From NCBI GenBank assembly GCA_949317995.1, contig OX439043.1, positions 3,030,501 through 3,094,500 on the forward strand: a DNA stretch of 64,000 nt, given 5' to 3'. The notes under the pieces are model-generated. The model saw nothing but the letters and a program-made list of their open reading frames with translations, made no database searches and was not told where the DNA came from. Below, in pieces: positions 11,670 through 20,282 of this stretch. Numbering within the stretch: the stretch's first letter is position 1; each line of letters opens with the position of its first letter. The position numbers and the translations under genes were made by a program. Source of the stretch: Acholoe squamosa. Taxonomy: Eukaryota > Annelida > Polychaeta > Phyllodocida > Polynoidae.

Positions 11670-12471
11670 CTACTCAATAGGTAGCGCAGGCACTACAGGT
11701 ACCAAAGAGAACTCAACCAGGGTTACATGCACTATAGGTGCTAAAGAATACACAACAGAATGTGCAGACACTGCAAGTGCTAAGGAGACCATTACAGGAT
11801 GTGCAAATGCTACAGGTGCTAGAGAAAATGCAGCAGGGGGCGCAGGCGCTACCGGTGCTAAGGAGAATACAACAGCAGCAGGAGGCGCAGGCACTAATGG
11901 TGCTAAACTGAATAGTACAGTAAACGCAAGTGCCCCAAAAGAAGATGAGACCACTAAAGCAACACCAGTCCATAGAAATACAATCCAAACTGACTACCTT
12001 CTAATAGGAAACGGTAACATGTGGGGTATGGCAGGTATACTCCGCAGTAAGGGGCTAGCGGCAACTGGTATTGTCATGCCTGGAGCTAAAATGGATGATG
12101 TGTCAAAAGCTGCCCTTAAGTCAAACTACACGGCAAAGTATGTTGTTGTCCATGGCATGGACATTGATGTTCAGGAAAATGTGCCATTAACAACACTCTT
12201 TGACCGGGCTGATCGATTACTACAGAATGTGAAATCTGCTTACTCTACATCATATATTATCATCTCTGGTCTCCCAGAGAGCTACAACACCAGGGTGAAT
12301 ACAGCACGTCAGCACATCGAGGCATATATTAAACACAAACTAGCCAAGGATTTCAAGGTGTGCCTCATGGACAATAGCGGACTAAACCTTCAGGATCATA
12401 TTCACTTTACCCGGCGGGCCAAAGAAGCCTACTGTGACAGGCTCTCCCATCTCTCCTTCCCTACTAAATAG
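11670..12471 (+). pseudogene. LINE-A ORF1-like: Gly/Ala/Thr repeats plus SGNH-like domain
   Basis: The frame is open from about 11670 without an early ATG (first ATG at 12019) and stops at 12469-12471. Residues up to about 80 form imperfect 14-residue repeats based on GGAGATGAKENTTA. The C-terminal half reads DYLLIGNGNMWGMAGILRSK, PGAKMDDV, YVVVHGMDID and ends LQDHIHFTRRAKEAY. This follows an SGNH-hydrolase/esterase plan (GDS block, GxND block, DxxH block), a domain known from ORF1 of some CR1-like LINEs. The GDS serine block reads GNGN here, so activity is doubtful. The start lies directly next to a SINE tail, so the true N-terminus may be missing. Confidence 0.5.
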
Positions 12472-12499
12472 GACATAGGGCATACTGACCGTATAGGGG

Positions 12500-12807
12500 T
12501 CATGCTCAACAAATAACATTATAATTCTGATTGAAATATGGAAAAACACTGATTTCAACCCAGATATCCCAGGTTATAAATACTATCAGGTTACTAGGAA
12601 ACAGAGATATCCTAATGCTAAACGATGCTCTGGTGGAATAGGTGTTTTTATATCAAAGCAAACAAAGGGTGGGATCAAACTAAATATTATCTCTGATTTC
12701 CTAATATGGATTCACTTTGATTCTAAATACTTTGGCCTTCCTTGTGGTGTGGTGGTAGGTGCTGTCTATATTCCACCAGAGGGGTCAACCTATATAGCTG
12801 AGAATTA
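12500..12807 (+). pseudogene. LINE-A ORF2 endonuclease, N-terminal fragment
   Basis: The frame reads IPGYKYYQVTRKQRYPNAKR, CSGGIGVFISKQTKGG, then GVVVGAVYIPPEGS. These are hallmarks of LINE APE endonucleases (IPGY, SGGIxVFI, YxPP). The start of the domain is missing and the frame is cut at 12807 by the fold-back element. The domain resumes at 15466. Confidence 0.75.
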
Positions 12808-15463
12808 CGGAAGCCGACGTGGGCCACCATGTAGACATGCCTCTGTCCCTTAGTGATTCTGCACATATACCATACATAGTAGTATAGAGACTACTAAGGT
12901 GTATGTGGTCTTTGCTGTCAAGTGTAAAACTCTGCTGTCAGTCTGTCAAGTACTGTATTCTAGTTTGCTGTCAAGGGAAAGAATCTGCTGTCTGTCTGTC
13001 AATTTCCTTATTGATGCTCGTGACAGGCATCCTTTAAGCCTGGAAGCAATGAATGCAGGGATACTGGGTGGGAGGGAGAGAGGAAAGGAGGGGGTAGGAG
13101 GAAGGAAGGGAGGGAATGAGAGGAGGGAATGAGTGGAGGAATGAGTAGAGGGAGGGACAGAATGTGTGAATGGCTGAATTAATGAGTGAGTGAGTGAGTA
13201 AAGGGAGGGAATGAAAGAAGGGAGTGAGGGAGGAAGGGAATGAGTGAGGGGAAGAAGGGAATGCAGAAAGGAGTGAAGGACTGACAGAGTGAGTGAGGAA
13301 GAGGAAGGGAGGTAGGGAGTGAGTCAGGAATGACAAGATGGTAGGCGGGAAGGAGTGAGTGAGTGAATGATGTGGAGTGAGTGGGCCAAATAGAGTCAGA
13401 TGGACCCAAGTTGGGTAAATTGTGTCAATATGAGTCAATATTGATCCATTGGCCCAAGATTGGACCAAATTATGTCAGATCGAACCTAAGATGAGTTAAT
13501 TAGGTCAAAAAAGGTCCATCTAGGTCAAACTGGGTAAAGGTGACCAAAGGTGGGGATATTAGGTCAAAACAGGTTAATCTAGATCAAACTGGGTAAAAGT
13601 GGCCCAAATTAGGTTAACTGGGTCAAATCAGATCAATATGGGTCAAAATTGACCTATAAAAATCAAAGTGGGTTAAATCAAGGTCATATGGATCAAAAAA
13701 GGTCAAATAGGCCAAATATGGGTCAATTGTATAAACTGAAGTCATATTAGGTCAAAATTAGTCAAAATGGGTCACATATGGTCAGGTTGGCTAAAAATAG
13801 GTCAGTTCCATTAAATTAGGTCAAATTAGGTCAAAGTAGCCAAAAATGGATCAATCACATCAGGTGAAGTCAAAATAGGTCATATTCAGTCAAGTTGGAT
13901 CAAATCAGGTTGAAAATGGGTCAAGTGCATCAAATCAAATCAAATTAGGTTAAACTAGTTTAATTAGGTCATATTGCACAAAAATGGGTCAATTGCATCG
14001 AATTAGGTCAAATAAGGTCTAAATAGTTAAATGTAGGTCATATTGGGTCAAATTTGATTGAGTCAGCAAAAAATAGGTCAATCACATTAGATGAGGCCAA
14101 ACTAGGTCAAAGTAGGTCAAATCAGCTGAAGATAAGTCAATTACATCAAATTAGGTCAAAGTAGTCAAATTTGCCAAAATTGTTGTAAATGAGGTCAAAA
14201 TAGGTCAAATTGTGAGGAAAATAGGTCAATTGTTGTAAATGAGGTCAAATAGGGCAAACTGTGACAAACTAGGTCAAATTTGCTGAAAATCATTCAATGA
14301 GGTCAAATCAGGTCAAAAGGGTGCAAAATAGATGATTTGAACCTATTACAGCCTATTTTGACCTAGTAAGTCCATTTTGGCCAATTTTACCTTCTCATGG
14401 TAGAATTTGACGAATTTGACCTAGTTTGACACAATTTGACCTAATTTACATCAATTGACCTATTTTCTGCTAACTTGACCTAGTTTTTCATAATTTGACC
14501 TATTTTTTCCCAGTTTGACCTCACTTGGTGTATTTGACCTATTTTCAGCTAATTTGTCACAAATTGACCTACTTTGACCTCATTTAATATAGTTGACCTA
14601 TTTTCACCTGATATGACCCATTTTGCTCATAGTAGGTCCATCTGACTTTATTTGACCCGATAAACTAATTTGACCTATTTTGATGCATATTAACCTGATT
14701 TGACTCACTTCACTCCACTCAACTCAACCACTCCACTTCATTCCAATCCACTCCACCCAATCCATTTATTTCAATTCAACTCCATTCACTCCATCCGAGT
14801 CACCTCCACCACTCTACTCCATCCCTTCCCTTTTTCCATCCCTCCCCTGACTCACTTGTTCCCTCCCTCCATTCCTGACTCACTCCCTTTCTCCCTTCAT
14901 CTCTCCCTCACTCACTCAAGCATTGCCTCCCTCTCTCGGCTCATTCCCTGCCTCCCTCTACTCATCCCCTCCCTGTCTGCCTTTTCCATGCCTGCCTGCC
15001 TGTCTGCCTGCCTGCCTGCCTGCCTGTCACCCTGTTTCCTTGCCTATCTGCCTCCTTTCCTCTTTCCCTCACCCCCTCCCTCCTTCCCTCACTCCCTGCC
15101 TCATTCACTCACTGCCTCACTCATTCATTCACTCACTCCCTCCCTCCCTCCTTACCTCACTCCCTGCCTCATTCTCTCACTCACTCATAGTTTTGACCCT
15201 CGATCCCTGTATCCCTCATTCAGTGCTTCCAAGCTTGAAGAATACCTGTCACAAGCACCAATAAGGAAGTTGACAGACAGACAGCTATTATTTTCCCTTG
15301 ACAGCTACCTACAATACAGTACTTGACAGACTGACAGCAGATTTTTACACTTGACAGCCAAACACACTCACACATGTATAGTCTCTATACTACTATGTAT
15401 GACTTGAGTAAAAATCACTAAGAGGCATAGAAATGTCTACATGGTGGCCCACGTCGGCTTCCG
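12808..15463. mobile_element. Fold-back DNA element with long, simple-sequence arms
   Basis: CGGAAGCCGACGTGGGCCAC begins at 12808 and its reverse complement ends at 15463. Both ends are flanked by TA (12806-12807, 15464-15465), which fits a TA target duplication. Inversion continues inward: ATAGTAGTATAGAGAC-type text, CTGTCAAG/CTTGACAG runs, then GGGA/GTGAG-rich sequence on the left against TCCC/CACTC-rich on the right, then AGGTCAAA-rich sequence against TTTGACCT-rich sequence meeting near 14335. No transposase is present. It lies inside the LINE-A endonuclease and is nonautonomous. Confidence 0.85.
13400..14700. repeat. Degenerate AGGTCAAA/TTTGACCT repeats inside the fold-back element
   Basis: About 13430-14320 repeats (A)GGTCAAA every 10-25 bp. 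About 14340-14700 repeats the reverse complement. AGGTCA is also the nuclear-receptor half-site, though here it looks like slippage-grown simple sequence. Confidence 0.8.
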
Positions 15464-15465
15464 TA

Positions 15466-16097
15466 GTGAATAATAACTATTTTAATATCCTATGTGAACA
15501 GATAGGGACATTTGAAGACAAAAACTGTGAATTATTACTATGTGGTGACTTTAATGCTCGAACATCAACTGCAAATGATCTCAGTGATAGTGCAACCACA
15601 GGTATTGAGGGGCTATTGCCAACTGAACGAATCTCACAAGACTAAGTTCTTAATAGTAGTGGTAAGGAACTTATACAGGTATGCAAAGACAGTGACATGG
15701 TAATTATGAATGGTAGATTTGGAGATATAAGAAACACAAGCGGCTCTACTTATTTCACACCAAATGGCCAAAGTGTAGTAGACTATGTACTGTGTAAATC
15801 AAACTCTGTAGAGGTCTGTGAAAGGCTAGAAATACTAGAACTGCTTCCTGAATCAGATCATACACCTATTTATTTTACACTAAAAGGTGCTGTACAAACT
15901 TGTGTTACAACTAGTCAGATAAAAAGTAATGCATATATGGCATATAAATGGGATCGCTCTAAGAGAGAAACCTATAAAGATAATATTGAGAGTAATATGT
16001 GCAGAGAGCTTAAAAACCGTATTTTAGAATTAGCATCAGATGCACAAGCTAACATTGATGAAATAGTTCAAATATGTGACCCATCCTTACAAAATGG
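15466..16097 (+). pseudogene. LINE-A ORF2 endonuclease, C-terminal fragment
   Basis: The sequence contains LLLCGDFNART, then SVVDYVLCKS and LLPESDHTPIYF. These are the GDFN, DY and SDH blocks of the APE endonuclease, with the SDH aspartate and histidine present. A stop interrupts the frame near 15643 and an adjacent frame carries on from about 15697, so the copy is decayed. It is cut near 16097 by a small TIR element. Confidence 0.8.
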
Positions 16098-16498
16098 TAC
16101 GAAAGTCGCACATACAAAATGTTTAGTTATTGGCATATTTATTTACAGCTCATCAAGAGCTTTCATTTGGTATATAACACTTGCATATTTGAACCAGGTG
16201 GTCCTCTAAGGATCTTCCATCGGTAAATTTAGTCGGATGAATTAAAAATTGTTTAAACTGAGATAATTGACATTTTAAACATATAATAATTTATTAATCC
16301 TATATAATTCCCATGTAATTCTATATAACCAAGAAAACTATAGCTATGTCTTCTAGGCATTTGGGGCTTAAATTCAGTTTAGTAGGCAAGGATTCTGAAA
16401 GATATCTACCCATAGGTTAGAAAAATGCTAAAATATCAATTTTAAAAAATCTGATATTTTTGACACTATACCACTTGAAAAGCCTATATCTAGGCTTC
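16098..16498. mobile_element. Left part of a small TIR element (MITE) split by the LTR retroelement
   Basis: GTACGAAAGTCGCACAT at about 16097-16113 pairs with ATGTGCGACTTCAGTAC at about 34360-34376 on the other side of the LTR element. The interior is AT-rich and noncoding. The reconstructed element would be about 420 bp and lies inside LINE-A. A short GTAC at both borders may be its target duplication. Confidence 0.6.
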
Positions 16499-17069
16499 TG
16501 TCAATGGACTATTCTATGTATTATAATTATGAACGACATACTCAAACCAAACTGGCCAAGCTACCCCCTAGTTCAAACCAAGGTCAACCTATTTTTAGCT
16601 TAGCAGGGTGAAGAGTTCACACCTGCCCTCCTCCAGTGGGAAATCCCCAGGCTCCCTCCTGTGGATCCCCCACTGGAGAACTCAACTATTTTTAGATTCA
16701 CCTAGCCAATAGGAGCAGCTCACCCCTCCTACCACAGATTGGGACTGAGCAGAACCACCGACTCAGCATATTTGAGTCGCTCCCTATACTAAAAATAGAA
16801 AGTACAGAAATAGACACGACGTCATCTGGGCTTGCTCCTGACTATATAACCTAGTCAGGATCAAGCCTCAGCATCTTATTCTTCTCCAACCTAGACCCTA
16901 CGACACTCAGGTGCCTTGGCTTAGGATATAGCTTGGTCAGACTGGCGAGTACTATATTGTACACTGTATCAGTTACTCATCATGCCAATCTTACAATAAA
17001 GCTGGATCATCAACTGAATTGTCTGGACTCCTGTTACCTCACTTCATGACATGTAACGAGACATTGACA
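16499..17069 (+). repeat. 5' LTR, 571 bp
   Basis: It starts with TG and ends with CA. A TATA box (TATATAA, about 16843-16849) lies downstream of a CRE-like GACGTCA (about 16818-16824). AATAAA is at 16995-17000. It equals the 3' LTR except at 16597. Confidence 0.95.
16843..16849 (+). promoter_or_regulatory. LTR TATA box
   Basis: TATATAA sits within CTGACTATATAACCTAGTCA, roughly 150 bp before the AATAAA in the same LTR, as expected for U3-R promoter organisation. The same box recurs at 34126-34132. Confidence 0.6.
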
Positions 17070-17070
17070 A

Positions 17071-17088
17071 TGGTGGAGAACCCGGTTT
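17071..17088 (+). other. Primer-binding site
   Basis: TGGTGGAGAACCCGGTTT begins two bases after the LTR end with the TGG expected opposite a tRNA CCA tail. The primer tRNA was not identified. Confidence 0.65.
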
Positions 17089-17115
17089 TGTAACGTCCCA
17101 TTGTTTTCACCTCTC

Positions 17116-17134
17116 ATGAGCCATGAATCAAAGT
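17116..17134 (+). promoter_or_regulatory. Leader ATG and strong splice donor
   Basis: AATCAAAGTGAGAC contains a strong donor (GTGAGA) at 17133. Two ATGs precede it: 17116 (frame 1, stopping at once if unspliced) and 17123 (frame 2, start of the gag-leader ORF). Splicing after 17132 leaves two bases from the 17116 frame. That is the phase needed at the acceptors before 26169, 26982 and 31796, so this is likely the common donor for subgenomic mRNAs. Confidence 0.55.
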
Positions 17135-17476
17135 GAGACAACAACCAAAGAGCCATTTACAGAAGATGCCGTTACATCCCCAGGGCTAGACGCGCCCCCA
17201 CCAGCAGCAGCAGCAGCAGCAGCACCAGCAGCAGCCCCAGACCAGCAGCAGACTGTTCCGTCATCTGACTCGTCACCTGACACCTTTCTGTTGGATCCAA
17301 TCCTACCACCATCATTTCTAACACCCAAGCCAACACCTGTGAGTAGAAACAAAACTTTTTCATCAACAATTGATGACAATAATACCGGTACACAGACCAG
17401 CACCCCACTCACATCACAGGCACCAGGACTTAATCTGACTTTACCTGGTTTTCAAGTGCTGAATCCCCAGTCCTAA
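17123..17476 (+). CDS. Gag N-terminal leader ORF
   Basis: This 117-residue ORF starts right after the primer-binding region. It is Pro/Thr/Ser-rich, with an alanine run encoded by a CAG/GCA microsatellite (about 17200-17250) and a QQQ stretch. Its composition continues smoothly into the gag ORF, which opens in the neighbouring frame at 17434. The two overlap by about 40 bases, so they were probably one reading frame separated by a single indel, or joined by frameshifting. No canonical slippery heptamer is visible. Confidence 0.6.
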   Translation: MNQSETTTKEPFTEDAVTSPGLDAPPPAAAAAAAPAAAPDQQQTVPSSDSSPDTFLLDPILPPSFLTPKPTPVSRNKTFSSTIDDNNTGTQTSTPLTSQAPGLNLTLPGFQVLNPQS

Positions 17477-20232
17477 GACTTGCTGGTCTACCAGGTGAAA
17501 CATCATCTACACCTGTAGCTTCACCAAGCCACTTGGACCTGGACTCACACCTAGAGCCCAGGTCACCACGATTACAGGCCGCCTTAGAAAGCATACCTAC
17601 ATTACCTCGGCAGCCTGCTACCGGTACAGACACCACCTCACCCCCAGCTGGTTTTACACACCCCAACCCTTCTGAACTCACCTGGGACAGTTATATTCCC
17701 CCTGACCCTACATTACCACCTGAATCTGATCTCTGGAGACAAAGGATAAGATCAGCTATCAATAGGTGGAGATCAGTAAGGACAAATAGAGCTCAGGAGG
17801 CACCAGCCCCCAACACTCACAGTACACAGCGTGGTGAAAGTCCCTCAGCATTTTTAGGTCGCATTAATAGAATACTAGAGGAGCAGTGGCCTGACGCCAC
17901 CACATCTAGTGACCCCTTCAGGTCATATCTAAATACCCCGACCCCTGAGGCTACCCCAACACCACCAAACACTCTCAATACCCCAAACCTGGACACAGGG
18001 GCCACCTCTTCAGACTATACACCCCTACCTAGCCCCAGGAGAAGGAGGGCACAGTCTACCTCACCTCTTAGAAGGCAGACACCCCCCTACTATAGGGTAT
18101 TGAGGAGCATAGACTCAGCAGTAGCAGGTGCTATAGGAGCCACCTCCCAGATCTTCAGGAGAAGAGCCACCCCATACTGCACCTCAGAAGACAGCCTAAC
18201 CTCTGAGGACGATCCTGAAATCACCTTCCCTCACCTACGCAGAGGCAGGATGGACAGCAGGACACCCACTACACATCCTCCCAGGTATGATCAGGACGAC
18301 CTGGCCAGGAATCTGGTAAGAGAATGTACACAGGCAGTCAGTGATTCCTTAAGCAATTTACTGACTGGCCAGATTAATCTCCTATCAGCTGAAATCCAAA
18401 GGGTAGGCCAGGAGCACACCAGCCATCTAAACAGAGTCAACGACAGGTTAGACAACATGGACACCTGGAGGGCTCAGATGGAGCGCGACTTGATACAATC
18501 ACACAGGAGAGCTGCAGAAGATAATGCAGATGTCCTGAGAAGATCTGAAATGATGGCAGCAGATATCTCTGAGCGCATCAACAGGAACATGGATGATGTT
18601 AGGAGAGAGATTTGCTCAGTTTATGGCCACAGGCCCCCACTCCAGCCCCCTCCTGCCCACTCCTCACCGGCAAACTTGGGTATACCTCACGCCTCACAGA
18701 CCCCCAGTGCACCTACCATGCCAGGTTACCAACATGCTGGCAATGACATAAGGTTAAGCCCACCCAGCGCCTTCCAGAACAACACTCCAGCTGGTTTATT
18801 GGGTGCCATGCCCACCTCACACAGGTCAACCCGAGACAATATTCCTAGTGTCTCCGCTACTCACCAGATGGCAGCTCCAGCCACCACCCCAGTGCAGGCC
18901 AATGCTAACACATTAGGTACAGTGGCAGGTAGTATCTACATCCCTGCTCATGCTCGTACACCCAGCAACATGCCTATACCCATGCAAACCCTGTATTCTC
19001 AAAGCACAGGTGCACATCCAACAGGACACCGCCAGGCATACGACCACTCCACCCCTATGATACCAATGATAGGCCAATCTCACATCGCCAGTGGTTTGGG
19101 TCAAATGACTTTGAGTGATGACAAACTCTCCTCAGCCCAACTCAGCTCTTTTAATAAGCCTGAGACATTTGACAAACCAACTGAGTACAGGTCTGCCGCC
19201 AAATTCATCACAGAATTTAAGTTCTGGATCAGGAATGTATACCCCCGCCACCAACACCTGCACGCCTCCTGCCTATACACCTTCCTAAAGGGCAGGGCAG
19301 CTCAATGGTTCTTCGCCAATATTTTTGAGAAGCCCATCATGTATGACAATGAGGCAGTATATGCAGCCTTCCTGAAGCGTTTTGGCACCCCTGACCCTGC
19401 AACCATCAGCAAAGGTTATAGAAACAGGACACAACAGCCAGATGAGACAGTGGAACAGTACTTAGAAGACATGACCCTGCTCTTGGCAAACAGCAACCTG
19501 GAGGAGTCAGTTCAAGTGGATTACCTGATTAATGGGCTTAAGCCTCAAATTAAATCAGTAATCCTCCCTGACATGCCCAAAACCATAGCTGATGCAGAAA
19601 AAATGGCCCTTACACAGGAATTGCGCATAGAAGCACATAAAATGGCCATGGCTGGGACCCAACAAGCAGACCTCTGTGCCATGAACAGTAACAAAAACAA
19701 TAGTGGCACACCCAGAAAGGAAAACCAATACTCCAACAATAAAAAGTATGACAGGTACCCCAGTGGCAACTACAACAGGCAGTATGAGACCAGGACCCAA
19801 AACGGCTCCAGCAACCAATCTGACCCCAATTACAGAAGGTTCAGAAGGTCAAGGTCTCAGGATGCTTCTGGAGGAAGAAATAAACCACCTCAGCAAAGAG
19901 CTAGATCACAGAGCGCCTCCAGGAATCCTACCTCCAGGGATGACAACAAAATAGTCATCACAGTGGCCACAGCCCCAGCAAACAATAAACAGGTTTCCTT
20001 TAAAAAGGTCACACATGAGGCTGATATCATAAACAGCAATAGTCCCCCTTACCAGAATAGGAGGACCAGAGACCCCACACCCAGCAGATTCCCCAGGAAT
20101 AACAATGAAAGTGATCCGACGGAACCTGAGGGCAACGCTGACCTACATAACATTGATGAAGACAATTATGATCACAACGATGGTGATGAAGACTTCATTG
20201 ATGAAGACACAGACTATGATGACGAAGAATAG
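17434..20232 (+). CDS. gag: Gag polyprotein
   Basis: The frame is open from 17434 to the TAG at 20230-20232, about 930 residues. There is no convincing ATG near its start, so translation probably enters from the 17123 ORF. The N-terminal 500 residues are Pro/Thr/Ser-rich with a central coiled region. About residues 540-735 (numbered from 17533) match the retrotransposon gag (capsid-like) domain: FITEFKFWIRNVY, YTFLKGRAAQWFF, FLKRFGTP, QQPDETVEQYLEDM, YLINGLKP. The C-terminus is Arg/Ser-rich (RRFRRSRS) and then very acidic (DEDTDYDDEE). No CCHC zinc knuckle is visible. The basic RS-like region may bind RNA instead. Confidence 0.85.
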   Translation, partial: SDFTWFSSAESPVLRLAGLPGETSSTPVASPSHLDLDSHLEPRSPRLQAALESIPTLPRQPATGTDTTSPPAGFTHPNPSELTWDSYIPPDPTLPPESDLWRQRIRSAINRWRSVRTNRAQEAPAPNTHSTQRGESPSAFLGRINRILEEQWPDATTSSDPFRSYLNTPTPEATPTPPNTLNTPNLDTGATSSDYTPLPSPRRRRAQSTSPLRRQTPPYYRVLRSIDSAVAGAIGATSQIFRRRATPYCTSEDSLTSEDDPEITFPHLRRGRMDSRTPTTHPPRYDQDDLARNLVRECTQAVSDSLSNLLTGQINLLSAEIQRVGQEHTSHLNRVNDRLDNMDTWRAQMERDLIQSHRRAAEDNADVLRRSEMMAADISERINRNMDDVRREICSVYGHRPPLQPPPAHSSPANLGIPHASQTPSAPTMPGYQHAGNDIRLSPPSAFQNNTPAGLLGAMPTSHRSTRDNIPSVSATHQMAAPATTPVQANANTLGTVAGSIYIPAHARTPSNMPIPMQTLYSQSTGAHPTGHRQAYDHSTPMIPMIGQSHIASGLGQMTLSDDKLSSAQLSSFNKPETFDKPTEYRSAAKFITEFKFWIRNVYPRHQHLHASCLYTFLKGRAAQWFFANIFEKPIMYDNEAVYAAFLKRFGTPDPATISKGYRNRTQQPDETVEQYLEDMTLLLANSNLEESVQVDYLINGLKPQIKSVILPDMPKTIADAEKMALTQELRIEAHKMAMAGTQQADLCAMNSNKNNSGTPRKENQYSNNKKYDRYPSGNYNRQYETRTQNGSSNQSDPNYRRFRRSRSQDASGGRNKPPQQRARSQSASRNPTSRDDNKIVITVATAPANNKQVSFKKVTHEADIINSNSPPYQNRRTRDPTPSRFPRNNNESDPTEPEGNADLHNIDEDNYDHNDGDEDFIDEDTDYDDEE

Positions 20233-20282
20233 GTTTCAGGGGAAGGATGCAAAGCACCAAACCACCCCGCCCCCACCACAGT
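20230..20282 (+). promoter_or_regulatory. gag-pol UAG junction (candidate readthrough site)
   Basis: GAAGAATAGGTTTCAGGGGA: the single UAG at 20230-20232 separates gag and pol, which share one frame with no other stop. A GGGGAAGG tract then faces CCACCCCGCCCCC about 25 bases downstream and could form a stem. Stop suppression at UAG-G is the known gag-pol strategy of gammaretroviruses. Confidence 0.55.

Noticed and set aside
13034..15326. Long Ser/His/Pro/Leu-rich open frames on both strands
   Set aside because: They are translations of CTCC/CACTC and CTGC simple repeats inside the fold-back element.
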